DNA of 64,000 nucleotides from Haemonchus contortus (lineage: Eukaryota; Nematoda; Chromadorea; Rhabditida; Trichostrongylidae): NCBI GenBank assembly GCA_000469685.2, contig LS997565.1:47292336-47356335 (forward strand), written 5' to 3'. The translations under genes and the position numbers were made by a program. The notes beneath the pieces were generated by a model that ran no database searches, was not told the DNA's origin, and was given only the letters and a program-made list of their open reading frames with translations. This document shows positions 9,443 through 21,525 of the stretch, in pieces (position 1 is the first letter of the stretch; each line of letters begins with the position of its first letter).

Positions 9443-12400
9443 GTGGCGAAGTCCGTTCCTCCAAGGGGTGCCACTGGAAACTGCTCACTCTGTGGGCTGA
9501 GCTGACCACGGACATTCGAATGCAGGCGACAGGCCCCGTGACAGGCCGGCCTACGAACACCCCAGTCACATCAAAAAATGTTAATGTCACTTAAAGAAGT
9601 TCGATGTAATGCTACGGCGTCCGCGGGAGCCGACGCGCACTTGCAAGGCCCGGTGAGTGTGAAAAGTATGCGAGGGTCTCCGATGCAAGGACGGCATCGG
9701 GGGGCAACTAAGCTAGTCCGAAAGCCACGCAACGTATGGAAGACCCGCGTTGCGACGTTAAATGTCGGCACATTGACGGGACGCTCGTACGAGTTAGCAG
9801 AAGCTCTAGAGCGTCGACGAATTGATTTCTGTGCCGTGCAGGAAACGAGGTGGTCCTGCTGCAAGTCCAGGGACATTGGCCTCGGCTTCAAAGCCGTTCT
9901 TTGTGGCGGCCCCAAAACCACCAACGGCGTCGGGATAATAGTTTCTGAACGGTTTCGTGACTCGATAGTAAGCGTGGAACGCTTCGATGACCGCCTAATG
10001 AAGATCGTGGTAGTCATCGAACACCGAAAATACCATCTCTTCTCAGCGTATGCTCCACAGACTGGATGCTCCGAGCAAACCAAGGACACGTTCTGGAACC
10101 TGCTTGATGAAAAGACAACTGAAGTACCTTTACAAGAAGCCATAGTTGTCGCAGGTGACCTCAACGGTCACGTGGGTACTACGAAAGACGGTTACAGCTG
10201 CCATGGGGGTTTCGGATACGGGTCACGTAACACTGATGGCGAGCGAATTCTCGAATATGCAGACTCGCATAATCTCACCATTGTCAACACGAGATTTCGC
10301 AAACGTGACTCTCATCTCATCACCTTCTATAGCGGTGAGAACAGAACGCAAATTGATTTTGTCCTTGTCAGGCACTGCGACCAGGGGCTCGTAACAGACG
10401 CAAAGACAGTTCCCTACGAAACGGTCGCAACACAACACCGACCACTGATTTGTACGTTAAAGATCGCCCCGCCGAAACCGAAAATAGCAGAAAGGTGCGG
10501 GCCAGCGAGAACCAAGTGGTGGCGACTGAAGGAGAAAGAAGAGGCCGTCGTTTCCAGCATTCTGTTACCAGCGGTAACGACTGTCGACGAAACCTGGAAG
10601 GGAGCTGTGGAAGCGATAACCCGGGTTGCACGGTCGAAGCTCGGCGTGACCAAGCCTGGACGGCGAAAGCTCGATAAGCAAACATGGCTGTGGACGGACC
10701 ATGTCAGGGATAAAGTCCGTGAGAATAAAAAGCAGTACCACGCATTTGTTATCGAAAAGACGGCTGACAACTGGCAACGCTATCAGATAGCGAAGAAAGA
10801 GGCGAAGAAGGCCGTTGCTTCTGAAAAGGCAGCTCAATATGCCGACCTTAATAAGAAACTCGAGTCTCGGGATGGTGAGCGGTACGTTTACCGACTCGCA
10901 AAGACCCGCAACCGCCAGACCGAGGATATAGAAAAGTTCTTCGGCATAAATGACGAGAACGGTCGCCTCTTAACGGAACGCAGGCAAGTACTGAAACGAT
11001 GGCGAGAGTACTTCGCAAACATCACAACAGTCGAATTCGCCCATCCCGCCATTCCCTGCGCTCCGCCAGTGCACGGTCCCGTTCAGAAGATAACCGTCAA
11101 TGAGACCATTACGGCTTTGAAGAAAATGAAGTCAGGCAAAGCAACTGGCCCTGACGACGTAGCAGCGGACTTGTGGAAATCGAAAGGCTGGAATCCTGCA
11201 GGATGGTTGACGGAATTCTTCAACCAGGTTGTTGCAGAGAAGAAGGTGCCTGAGAGCTGGCAACAGAGCTCGACGATTCCGATCTGGAAGAAGAAGGGCA
11301 GTCCTGGGGACTGCACTTGCTACCGCCCGATTCGCTTGCTCTCGCACAGCATGAAAATCTTTGAGCGAATTGTAGACAGCCGTATCCGGGATATTGTCGA
11401 GCTTACCACTAACCAGTGTGGTTTCGTAGCTGGTTGTAGCACCATCGATGCCATACACGCCGCTCGCCTCCTTCTAGAAAAGCATCGCGAGAAACGTAGA
11501 CCTTTACATCTTGCCTTTCTAGACTTGGAGAAGGCTTTCGACCGCGTTCCACGTGACGTTATATGGTATGCCTTACGAAAGCATGGCGTACCCGAAGAGC
11601 TCATTGAGTGGGTGCGCATCCTTTACACTAGCCCAAAGAGCCGAGTACAAACGGCAGCGGGCATATCGACGGAATTTCCCATCTCCGTCGGAGTCCATCA
11701 AGGCTCTGCGTTATCCCCACTACTTTTTGTTGTCGTCATGGATGCCATTACAAAAGACCTCCAGAAGCCGGCTCCATGGACGCTTCTTTATGCCGATGAC
11801 GTGATGCTCGCCAGCGAAGACAAAAGTGAGCTCGAGTCACAGGTGCAGACCTGGTCCGACCGTCTGGCTATGTTCGGGCTCAGGTTAAACGTCAAAAAGA
11901 CTGAGTACCTGACCACTGATTCGAGCGAGCCAGGCTCTATCAAGATCAATGGCACTGAGCTCACGCGGACAACAACCTTCAAGTACCTTGGATCGGCAAT
12001 TGCGTCTGATGGCAGCTTGGGTTTTGAAACGAAATCTCGCGTGAATGCAGCGTGGTTGAAGTGGCGCTCAATGACTGGCGTACTCTGCGATAAGAACATC
12101 CCTGAGCGTCTCAAATCCAAGATCTACAGAACCGTCATCCGGCCGGTCGCAATCTACGGCACTGAATGTTGGCCTGCAACCAAAGAGGTTGAAGCCCGTC
12201 TCAGCGCGATGGAGACCAAAATGCTGCGCTGGACAGCCGGAGTAACACGCCTAGACCGTATAAGTAATGACGCCATCAGGGAGCGATTCGGTGTTGCGCC
12301 CATTGTCGATAAAATGCGCGAAGCTCGTCTACGATGGTATGGTCATACTCTCCGCGCAAAGAGCGACAGTGTCCGTAAGATCGGTCTCAACCTTGACGTG

Positions 12401-12576
12401 TCCGGAAAGCGGCCTAGAGGACGTCCAAAGCAGCGGTGGCTCGATACGTTGCACGAAGATCTTAAAGCGGTTAACATCCACCCCGATCAAGCGTTCAATC
12501 GGGAGAAGTGGCGTCAACATATCAGAAAAGCGGACCCCGCCTACAAGCGGGACAAACGCTAAAGAATAAGAAGAAG
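9443..12576 (+). mobile_element. full-length RTE-clade non-LTR retrotransposon
   Basis: A 3.13-kb insertion bounded by perfect 18-bp direct repeats. It has a short 5' UTR (9443-9577), one long ORF with endonuclease then reverse transcriptase, and a very short 3' end of A/G-rich simple repeat (AAAGAATAAGAAGAAG), as RTE elements have instead of a long poly(A). Its GC content is clearly higher than the flanks. Identical duplications and an intact ORF mean a recent insertion. The empty site can be read by joining 9442 to 12595. Confidence 0.9.
9578..12562 (+). CDS. RTE endonuclease-reverse transcriptase polyprotein
   Basis: 994 codons, no frameshift or stop. The N-terminal ~55 residues are basic and unclassified. 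An AP-like (EEP) endonuclease follows: TRVATLNVGTLTG (~56-68), the metal-binding Glu in CAVQETRW, AGDLNGHVG (~192-200), TQIDFVLV, and the catalytic His in TQHRPLIC (~286). After a Lys-rich linker the reverse transcriptase runs from about residue 510: CYRPIRLLS, LAFLDLEKAFDRVP with the first Asp, VGVHQGSALSPLLF, and the active-site LLYADDVML (YADD ~738-741). The C-terminal part (TFKYLGSAI, LRWYGHTLRA, RPRGRPKQRW) is usual for RTE proteins. The enzyme nicks target DNA and primes reverse transcription there. All catalytic residues seen are intact, so it may be active and may mobilise SINEs. ATG 9578 is the first in-frame Met; a later Met is possible. Confidence 0.93.
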   Translation: MLMSLKEVRCNATASAGADAHLQGPVSVKSMRGSPMQGRHRGATKLVRKPRNVWKTRVATLNVGTLTGRSYELAEALERRRIDFCAVQETRWSCCKSRDIGLGFKAVLCGGPKTTNGVGIIVSERFRDSIVSVERFDDRLMKIVVVIEHRKYHLFSAYAPQTGCSEQTKDTFWNLLDEKTTEVPLQEAIVVAGDLNGHVGTTKDGYSCHGGFGYGSRNTDGERILEYADSHNLTIVNTRFRKRDSHLITFYSGENRTQIDFVLVRHCDQGLVTDAKTVPYETVATQHRPLICTLKIAPPKPKIAERCGPARTKWWRLKEKEEAVVSSILLPAVTTVDETWKGAVEAITRVARSKLGVTKPGRRKLDKQTWLWTDHVRDKVRENKKQYHAFVIEKTADNWQRYQIAKKEAKKAVASEKAAQYADLNKKLESRDGERYVYRLAKTRNRQTEDIEKFFGINDENGRLLTERRQVLKRWREYFANITTVEFAHPAIPCAPPVHGPVQKITVNETITALKKMKSGKATGPDDVAADLWKSKGWNPAGWLTEFFNQVVAEKKVPESWQQSSTIPIWKKKGSPGDCTCYRPIRLLSHSMKIFERIVDSRIRDIVELTTNQCGFVAGCSTIDAIHAARLLLEKHREKRRPLHLAFLDLEKAFDRVPRDVIWYALRKHGVPEELIEWVRILYTSPKSRVQTAAGISTEFPISVGVHQGSALSPLLFVVVMDAITKDLQKPAPWTLLYADDVMLASEDKSELESQVQTWSDRLAMFGLRLNVKKTEYLTTDSSEPGSIKINGTELTRTTTFKYLGSAIASDGSLGFETKSRVNAAWLKWRSMTGVLCDKNIPERLKSKIYRTVIRPVAIYGTECWPATKEVEARLSAMETKMLRWTAGVTRLDRISNDAIRERFGVAPIVDKMREARLRWYGHTLRAKSDSVRKIGLNLDVSGKRPRGRPKQRWLDTLHEDLKAVNIHPDQAFNREKWRQHIRKADPAYKRDKR

Positions 12577-12594
12577 ATTTCGGACTACAGAGTG
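12577..12594. repeat. 18-bp target-site duplication, right (RTE)
   Basis: Exact copy of 9425-9442, directly after the A/G-rich 3' tail of the element. Confidence 0.9.
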
Positions 12595-15500
12595 CTCACG
12601 ATCACAACAAGTGAACTGAATTCAGTGGCGTCCAATGCTCAAAAGGGCCATGCTTCCCCTCTGAGCAGGCTTCCTAACGATCGACCGGACCTAGATGAAG
12701 TGGAAAATAGGTTCAATCAGTTTTTCAAGTTCCCAGAACGTTATCCACCGATTAAACTTTTTAGCACTTGGTCTCTTAGCCACTCTACTTCGGTTACTTA
12801 CGGTTTATTTGATACCTTTGATGACCGGGGACAAGTCACAGACACAGTCACAGACAATAAAGTCTGCTCACAAGGTTTCAACGGTACGACCCCTTGAACT
12901 CTCTGCAATTTTAGATTCAACACGACGCTCCCCCGTCCACTTACCCAGCTATCCCCTTCTATGGCTTATTTCTTTGGTCTTTCATATTTTGCGGTAGCAA
13001 ACGACAGCCTCTGGTGATACTGGGACCTCCTATGAGGCAAATACGATCCTCATCAAGAATTCCGAGAAGTCGTTTTGTCCAAGGCAATGACATTGGTTCA
13101 AGAGCCATAAAAAAGTTCAACGAACGAAAACGAACGACTACGACGAAAAGATGAATAAAATGAGTTTTCTACTGCGGTAGTCAGTTGTCCGGCCATCTTG
13201 TCATACCTTGTGTAATCTTCGTTTTTATACCGAGAATACGTGAGTTTCTCGCATGCTCATAAGAATCCAAAGCATTCCTAGGAATTAAGTTTTGCCATCG
13301 CAACAGCTGTTAATGAGCTACGTTCAGGATATATCTATTCTGGACCGCGAAAGCAATGATCGTGCACTTTTCCTGTTGGGAGTGAACAGACGATTCAGAA
13401 CAGAGGATGACTCTGCCTTTCAGACTAGCCTTCGATCCCTTAAAGTGCTGTTGAACGAGAGATCGTTTAAGAGAGGTCGGAGTCTTCAAATGCTTTGGAA
13501 AAATAAAAAAAAGTGAAAAATTGAGCTGTATTTGAGGTCGATAATTGATTGGTATAATGCTCAACAGCTGCTGATATTAGTAGGTACAAGCAAATGGTAG
13601 CAGAGGTAAAAAATATGAAGGATGCATAAGTGAATGAGAAGATCGTGAGGACATACCTCAATTGAGTCACCAAGGAAACGTGCAGAAACGAAATTCAGAA
13701 TAAGAAGGATTACTTGCATCGATGGTACCCACCCACGTGGAAGTTGCACATACATAGCAGTAAAGGTCTTTCTGCCGAAATGGCGAGCATGACCATTTCC
13801 CAGCCTCCTCATAGAAAGAAAAACCTCATTGAATTTGGGAACTGGGAGTCCACGCTTTACGTTCCTAGAAGGGGGAACTCTTAGAGTCGCGCTCTGAGCC
13901 GCATCCCCAAAAAGAGGAACAGCAACTTTCGGCACCTTGGCGCCCTCAGAGAACACTAGTACTGTTCTCATTGTGAATATTTTGTGCCTTAGTTGTATTG
14001 TGTGCCTTGAAGATAAAGCTGTTGTTTCTCTAGTCTGTTTGAGTTCAACCAAGGTAGTTACCAAATTACCGAAAATCCTACATCCTACTGGTATGCGCCA
14101 CCGAGCCACTACTGGTATGCCAACTTCTTGAGCTACTAGAACTTTCGACTTTTTGTGGCTAAAGTCCGAGAAAAATTATTTTCACAAGTCTGCATGAGAA
14201 ACTCGGTGTAGATTCTTTTCCAAGGGTCAGGGATTGAAGAACATGAAGAGCATGAACAGAGTTCGACCATGGTAATGAGAATTTGGACAGGAATGCCCTC
14301 ATGTAGCCATTAGGGCCGAACCAACTTCCGCAGTGTTTCGTGAAGCGCGAACACCACAGCTTAGCTTTTCCATGCTTGACTGGAATAGCAATCTTCGGAA
14401 CTTATCGTTGTGTCGACTTATCTAGTTGCTCAAGACGGTGGACGTACTGGATGCTACAGAGACTATCTTCCGTAGGATATTTGAAGTGATCATGTCATGG
14501 ACTTTATAGAATTACTACGACAATAAGGCAACTATATAAAAAAACGCCAACTTACTACTTAAAATACTTCCGAAAGAGTTTATACTTGATTCTGAAGAGG
14601 CTTTCCATAACCTGGAAACAAGACTGTAGTTCCAGTAGAGAAATGTTGAGTAGCAGTGCGGTGTCAACAGTTAGAGTGTTCCTAATGTTAGAGTTGAGAG
14701 CTTTAGGGGATTGTTTTTTGAGCCTTCTTAGTTGCTGTACCTTTCTGCTCTATTCAACAAGTTAGCGGAGGTAGGGTTGTGGGAAAGAGTGCCGATACTT
14801 CGTATGTAGCCGGGATACAGTTTCAAATTTAGACTCCTACTGTAGTTCCTATTAATCTTCGGTAGGTTCGGATAGCCACAACGGTTTCTTACCCATCTGC
14901 CAGGGGAGCGCCCTATCCCTCTTGTTCGTGGCTAGGACTCCGACGAGACATTCAAACAGGTCTATATTTCATGACAGAAACCTAGTTGAGGCTTTTCCCA
15001 AACTGCAAAAAATCATGGAAAAATCCACCCATCATCGCAGGCTGTGATAGAGGAGACCGAGAATTTTCAACATATTTCACTGGGTGAACGACTTTTGAGA
15101 AGAGTGTTAACATTTTTTGCCAAGCTACATCTGGAAACTCCACGCGCGGTTATCTCTCTCCTTTATCCCCTTCTATCCCCCAATACTTCCCTCTGTCTCC
15201 CTTCTAGTCTCATTAGTTCCTCGAGACCTTTTCTGTTTAAAAATGACCGCATTTGTTCAATCTCGAGGAATGCGTTGATGAGGTAAAGCTACATATGTAC
15301 ATAGATCAGATGAACATGCATTTGTGCTCATTGATGTTGCACTAAATGAATACGGAGCATTCGTGTAGGTAAACAAAACTGAACAAGCGAAAGCAATGTC
15401 CATAATGGGTATTTCCTCCGGTTAATCCGAGGAATGTGAGCACAAAGGTATTGTTCGGTTTCAGTATATCTACTTACTGCGAAAGGTACGAATAGGACAT

Positions 15501-16206
15501 AAATTTTTACGTTGGGGACGACTACGTTACTGCAGAACTCATGCCTTATCTAGGGACCCATCTGGGAGGCTGTGACTTATCCCAAGAAAGACGCTGTTTG
15601 ATCGTTCCAAAGAGTTCTAATGGGGAACTTCTCCTTCACATTCAATGGTCGTGGTCAACTCTCTGATTACTTAGTGGAATCTGAACGCTAGGTTAGACGG
15701 CTGATTCCGTTTGAGTGCACCAAGTCTTGCCCTTCACTTTTTATATAGGGTGTTCTATACAAAAACATGCAGATTGCCCAGACCTTCACTGATCAGAACA
15801 CATCCGAATCTAAGAACCCAGATAAGAGGAACGGCATGGTAAGCCCAGCATGATGAGATTTGCCTATGAGAACGATGAGGGTGGGAATAAAGCCCTCATA
15901 CCCGTAACGCCATGAAAAGGTCCTCGATCTTCTGAAAAGGTTACATTTGATTTCGGCTGTGAACGGTGCTTCCCGTAAGGTAGCGTGAAGAGGAATTATT
16001 TGGAATCTGATCCTCATATTTTATATATTTTAGCCCACCATTCGCGACTACTACATCTTCATCTTCTACCTGGAGTACGTGTAACATCAGGTGATTTGAG
16101 AGAATATGAAATGGCGGTCATGCAGTGAGGAGGAAGCTGATTTGATATCCTCAACACTAAACCATCTGCTGCAAGCTATACTGCTAGAGATTGCAAAGTT
16201 TAAGAA
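12595..16206. other. 3.6 kb without a supported gene
   Basis: The longest frame is 182 codons on the minus strand (13561-14109). It has no signal peptide or recognised domain, and about one frame of this length is expected by chance in a window this size. Other frames are shorter than 105 codons. No RNA gene or complete transposon was seen. Confidence 0.4.
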
Positions 16207-16291
16207 GTGAGTGGTTCAAGAAGTTATGGGCTTCCATCGAGGTCGTCAACTGGTCATATCGCTTCAATGCAATCGTAAATATACACATATG
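16207..16291 (+). repeat. direct repeat ~85 bp, left copy
   Basis: Begins GTGAGTGGTTCAA, then ATGGGCNTCCATC, a GTCAC/GTCAT-ATCGCT block, and CAATGCARTCGTAAATAT. Recurs at 16683-16770. Confidence 0.7.
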
Positions 16292-16682
16292 TTCAAACTA
16301 AATTTATCTACTGCGAATCGATCTCAAGTTTCGCGATAGATTAAATAAAGGGGATGGCAGTTAAGTAGATCAAACTAAAGGTGAATTAGTGAGGTAATAT
16401 ATAGATTCAGCTGAACTTAGGTCCCCTATTCGATCGTGTTTTCCCCTCTAATGAGGAAGAGCTATGTTCCGTTCAGAAAGAGGGTCGTTAGCATGCATAA
16501 GGTCATGAATGTTGCACTTAAATCGTAAATATTACTACTTAGGGACGCAGGAAGGTGTAAACAACAGGCAGTGGACAAACAAGTCCGTTTCTGGTTGATT
16601 ACGGTAACACTGGAAAACAGGACAGGGCAAGGAAGCTTCAGCTTCTGGCTCAGAGCAAGTCTAAGCTAGCCGTATAGAACAG

Positions 16683-16770
16683 AATGAGTGGTTCAAATAG
16701 TGATGGGCGTCCATCACAGACGTCGACTGCTCGGTCACATCGCTCCAATGCAGTCGTAAATATCACACAT
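16683..16770 (+). repeat. direct repeat ~85 bp, right copy
   Basis: Same order of blocks as 16207-16291, offset ~475 bp. It could be the ends of a decayed element or a local duplication; the ~390 bp between the copies contains no coding sequence. Confidence 0.7.
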
Positions 16771-19369
16771 AATACGCATAACTACAGACATAAAGCTGAA
16801 CACAATGTTCTCGGCTTTGTCATCCGAAGGCGATCGCAATAAGGAAGTCATTGTCGTGGCTGTTAGAGGAAGCACATTTGCACTGGAAAATCCAACCGAT
16901 CTCATGGATCTTAGAAACCTTTTAAAGGTAGTCCCAACTTTAAAAGAAGGACACCAATGGGGGATATCAACGAGTTCCTTGAAGCGTTTGCTTGAGTTTA
17001 TTCTTTAGACCATCATAGAATGAAACTGGCCATGAGAGTGTTGAATTATGGGCTGGATGCAACGTTTCACCCAGAGTCCGAAATTCTTTTCCTGAGAGCC
17101 ATGGAATTCATTTAACTATTATATTTTAATCAGCTGGCTAAAGCAAAACACATTATAATGAGGTTTTCACAGTAACACTCTTCCTTTTGATTCTCATCAG
17201 CAAAATCGTATTAAACATCATCAACATCATCAACAAAAGCACTAGGACAGCATCATCTACTGAAAATAGGCCTTCCTTTCTCAGTTCCCTTCTACATAAA
17301 TGCAGACGGAATTTCAATCAGAAAAAAATAAACTGATTGAAAAAGTTTAAATGGAAAGACAAACTATGGGCTCTTTTATCCTTCTCTGGGCTAGCGACTT
17401 TTCAAAGGATTTGTGAATGAAAAGGATTCTTCTAGTTGAAATACAAAATGTACCAGTCGGCTCTGAACTCAAGGGATCCAGAGTAAACAAACTTCTGAAT
17501 GTTGAAAGAAGGCCTCTGAAGGACAGATACAGACATTCTTTCTAGCACTGATGCTTAATGCTAGCTTGATAGTGGGCCAAGTACCTAGATGTTTCTTCAT
17601 GCTTACAACTAGCAACTAAAATCGGTTTTCCGAGGTGAGTTAGTGATGACAAGATGTTGTTTACAAATTAGATGGATATATGTACTTGACGATTGGCGAT
17701 GCAATGTCACGAGACGATTTGTTCGTAAAACGCTACTGATGAGTCTTCCGCAATAGACTTCCTTCGCAGTAAACAGGGCAACAACGATGACGACATTCAT
17801 AGATATTTCAATGTTGCATGAATACAGCGGAAACCAGTAGAGCCCTAATCAACTAAGTGCTGGGACCAACTACCGTATCGATACCCATCCAGGCTGATAG
17901 AGCTTCTGATTCTTGCGTGCCAGGTAAATTGTAAGCGAAGAAGTTCTGGGAGGGTAAAGGTATTGGCATATGCATATAGCGGATGACCTTAATGTCAATA
18001 AACGTCATTTCTTTTTCTGAAGGACATCGATGGCGTGGCTGCATGCCAAACAGTTAATGAATGAAGCGAAGAATCAAGATGATTCCATCTTTTATACATT
18101 TTTAATCAAAATATTCATACAGATTTAGGAGAAGTGGTGCCATGTGCTAAAGAGGCGACGTTACTACACGGATAACCACAAGGCTCAATTTCAGATCAAG
18201 CCAGACCCTTCTATCCTCTCAAAAGCGATTGAATGACAGTTATTGTATCACATGGTGTGTCACTTGGTTCACTGGTATGGGTGCCCAACAGCGAAGAGCA
18301 TAGGCTCTCGAAGGGTACCTTTTTGTGAGGGGTGAGCTTTTCTAAAACTTGAATACTTATTATCAATATCTCACTTTTCAGGTGACTTCGAATTATGTCA
18401 TGAAGTGAAGCATCAGCGCTTCTACGCACCAGCGGAAAAATGCCCACTTTGGTTGGAAGGATACTTTTCAAAGCAAACAGACTATTATCTTTGAAAAAAG
18501 GGCTCCTGATGGATCTGATCTACTCGGTTATGTTTCCAAATGATTTGTGAGGTGATCCCGAGGAAAACTTAGCAGTTCTGTCCTACTATAACTGTAAACT
18601 AATTTTATGACCGTAATCGCCTTTGAACAGTAAAAAGAATAATAAATTTCAGAATGAGGTAAGCTTTATCCCATGAATTTTCCACATATACAATCAATCT
18701 TAACACAATAGACATCAAAGAAATCACAGAATCGTATATGTCGAGAAGAGGAATAATGAAGTTATCGGTTATCGAATGAAGACACATCAAGTACAGGTCG
18801 ATGCTGATAATCGAAATATGAAAAACAGGACGTTACAACTGTAACGCTTATTGCATACCCTGAGGTGGCAATGACCAATGAGAGGCCAAGGCGACACATC
18901 CGCCTCGGATTGGTCGACTGTACTAGAGAGACGCACCAACAGCCTTCCAAATAAGCATCGCCTTCAGAAGACAATTCGATTGCAATGAATAAGCTCATTG
19001 ATATTCCAGAATATCACCCTTAGATTCGATATAGTATTACGTGATAATAATAGTAATTTAGCTCATCATAATATACAAAAAATAGATACGTGACACCTCT
19101 GCGACCAGTAAAACCGGAAGGGCTTACTGTAGGAAGAACGATTCTCGTTTTAGTTGGCTCGTTGAGCTGCCTTATCGAATCCACTCGTAAATTTAAGGGT
19201 TTGGGAAGTGGCAGATTTTTCCGGTTTGGCAAACGACGATTTGAATTGAGTTAACCCTCGATCTTCTCGTAAAGGAGAACTATCTGAAAATGGAAGACAT
19301 TGGCTCTATGGAAATCAATTTGTTTTTTATTTATGGTTATTTCTACTTAGCTTTGATTATTAGCCTTCT
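16771..19369. other. 2.6 kb without a supported gene
   Basis: Frames are under 90 codons. One acceptor-preceded frame at 18382-18494 reads DFELCHEVKHQRFYAP... to a stop, but no upstream exon with matching phase was found, so it is not called. Confidence 0.35.
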
Positions 19370-19381
19370 TTAACTTGATAT
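19370..19381. repeat. 12-bp target-site duplication, left (SINE-like)
   Basis: TTAACTTGATAT; second copy at 19643-19654. Confidence 0.75.
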
Positions 19382-19642
19382 GAGAGACATAGTTTTCAAT
19401 CTCGTTTGAGGGATGCCGCCCCGCATTCAAAAGCCGGATTGAATTCGTATGTAGCCTATGCAATGACCTGCTGTGGCTAGCCGATATACAAGTCAGTGTT
19501 TTTATACTTTCAGACGAGTCCGAACAATTAACCAACCCTGGAAGGCTGGTGGCTTAGTTAGCCTCGGTGGATATCGTCCCGGGGTCGGAACCCGTGACCA
19601 TATATGTGTGCCGTAGCCTTTTGCCACTACACTACATCGGCC
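19382..19642 (-). mobile_element. tRNA-derived SINE-like element with target duplication
   Basis: On the minus strand the element starts near 19642 with GGCCGATGTAGTGTAGTGGC (A-box), then GGGTTCCGACCCCGG (B-box region). The family tail follows: 'aagccaccagccttcca', 'ggactcgtctga', 'gacttgtatatcggctagcc', 'gcaggtcattgcataggc', 'gcggggcggcatccctc'. The element is flanked by a 12-bp direct repeat. Confidence 0.8.
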
Positions 19643-19654
19643 TTAACTTGATAT
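19643..19654. repeat. 12-bp target-site duplication, right (SINE-like)
   Basis: Identical to 19370-19381; the next base differs (A versus G). Confidence 0.75.
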
Positions 19655-19726
19655 AGACGAATATATCATTTTTGCGAATTTTCATTTGTCTGTTTTTTTT
19701 CATTTATACGCGTTTGATGTTGGGTG

Positions 19727-19975
19727 TGGAACAATGTGGTGGCAAGCGGCAATCACCCGCTCACAGAACGGGGATCGAATCACGGATTGGTAAATTGGTT
19801 ATAGATTAGCTGAGAAAACCAAGCATTCCATCCCTCCAGGTTCGATATTTGGCTCCAAATTCGTCTGGGTGGATAGAAGCCCTAAATTGCTTATCGGCTG
19901 TTCACCACAAGCCACTTCATAGGCGTTCACTACGGTTCTAAATGAAGGCGTCGAATGCTTGGCGCATCTCTTCTC
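19727..19975 (+). mobile_element. tRNA-derived SINE-like element, diverged copy
   Basis: Head GGAACAATGTGGTGGCAAGC and B-box-like GGGGATCGAATCACGG, then 'aagcattccatccctcc', 'aattcgtctgggtgg', 'gcttatcggctgttcaccac' and an end at 'gaatgcttggcgcatc'. It lies ~85 bp from the opposite-strand copy at 19382-19642, giving a head-to-head pair. No duplication was identified. Confidence 0.6.
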
Positions 19976-21177
19976 TGAGTTTTTCACGGAGAAGCTTTCA
20001 TTCATACTCCAGAACGTTCTAAAAGCAATGTGTTAGGATAGGTCAGCAGGTCTATAAGAAACCTCGTAGAAGGTGTAGAACTATGCTCGTTAGTATAAAT
20101 TACTCTCCCCTTTTCTTTTGCACTCCATCACTTGAGAATCTGAGGAAGCCGGATTGTTTCAAACGTACGTCCAATAAATTTGACAAAACCATAAATCAAC
20201 CCATTCAATTTCCCCTACTACCCACTTTTCATCCACGTTTTTATTCCGTTAATATTTTGTCGAAGGAGAATTAGGTAGTGAAGTTGTACGACCTAGCAGA
20301 AAGCCCTGTCTCAAGGAGAGGAACAAAAGAATGTGAGATGGAAAAGCCAGCCATTCTCACACCATCACAGGTTACCAACACCGTGTACTGCTACTAAAAC
20401 GCCGTGTACCGTAATGTTGTTGGGAGATGAATCTGTTGGAGCTTCGCATAGCGTCACTAATCGAATGAATGGCCTTGAATCATAAAATGACAGGGGATCT
20501 CTTCTGATTCTGGCGGGAAAGGTCTAGGTTTTTTGCTCAATTTGGTTAATTTGACATGCTGTTTGACAACTGATTTCTGCAAGTATTGACATTCTGAAGA
20601 TTGGGGCAGCTGAGCCTGAAAGTTTCAACCCAGGAAAGTTACTCTGGCATAGTAAGGATACAAGTCCACACAGATTTTCTTTGCCCAGAGTTTTTTCTTT
20701 CTTTCTTCTTTTTTTTGCCATCTTTTTCCTGGAAACTTCATGCTTTTCAGATAGATATTTTCAGAAATTATTAGAATTTCTGCGAAATATAAGCTTTCTA
20801 TCGATGGGTGAACGAACTTACATATGGCACTGGTTGAGAATGAGTAGTTGTTCCGTTCAATGACGAAAGGATCAGCTGTCTTTTTCACTGATGAACCTCG
20901 CCAGTACTCAGAGTATTTTTTCGAAAAATGTTCTCTGACTTCTGAAAAAAGTGGATTGAATTGAGATTTATAGTAAGACGATAGAACAGTGGGTCAAGTC
21001 TTGCAATGATAAATTTATGTCTTCATACATACTACTCTTTTGACTGCCACTCTTTTGTTTTCATTCTGATTATTAGTTGAATTTGGGTCTTCTACAAGTT
21101 CTAAACTGTGCTTCTATGAATGCCCTCCTGAAATCACCTCCAACGACCCTCCCTCATACTTCCGTAGTAATGTTACC
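19976..21177. other. 1.2 kb without a supported gene
   Basis: AT-rich; only short, motif-free frames. Confidence 0.4.
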
Positions 21178-21525
21178 ATGAACTGCCATCTCCGAAGCAA
21201 AAATGTACAGTTTATAAGGCTCTTATTCTCTGATGAAAAGACTGTTTTAAGGTCGGGAAACCCTGACTCGAACAATCGGCATTTTTTCGGGCGAGTTGGC
21301 TACTTCTTCCTAGCATTCATAAAGGTGGCGGAACCTGAAAGGAAACTCAGAGATGGCTTAAGTGAAACCCCGAAGGTATTACAAAAACAAGTTGCATGGA
21401 CTGTGATGCCTTTTCGCGTGATCTTCAAAGATTTTCTTCCCCTCATCATCAGATTGAGGATTCCATTTCTTTTACAATCACTACGCCTGCAGAAAATTCT
21501 TTCTTGTGATTTGGAGGGCGACTGA
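21178..21525 (+). pseudogene. possible decayed transposase fragment
   Basis: A 115-codon frame contains IRLLFSDEKTVLRSGNPDSN. The FSDEK core followed by an Asn-rich turn resembles the second catalytic-Asp region of Tc1/mariner-like transposases. The rest of the frame matches nothing I recognise, and the expected upstream and downstream motifs are absent. It is immediately followed by the inverted repeats at 21512-21762. The similarity is short and could be chance. Confidence 0.25.

Noticed and set aside
9571..12569. Many overlapping ORFs on both strands inside the RTE element
   Set aside because: Shadow frames of the 994-codon endonuclease/reverse transcriptase ORF.
13561..14109. 182-codon minus-strand ORF
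   Set aside because: About one frame of this length is expected by chance in the window; no domain, signal peptide or splice context.
18382..18494. Acceptor-preceded open frame (DFELCHEVKHQRF...)
   Set aside because: No upstream exon in compatible phase; 37 open codons are common by chance.
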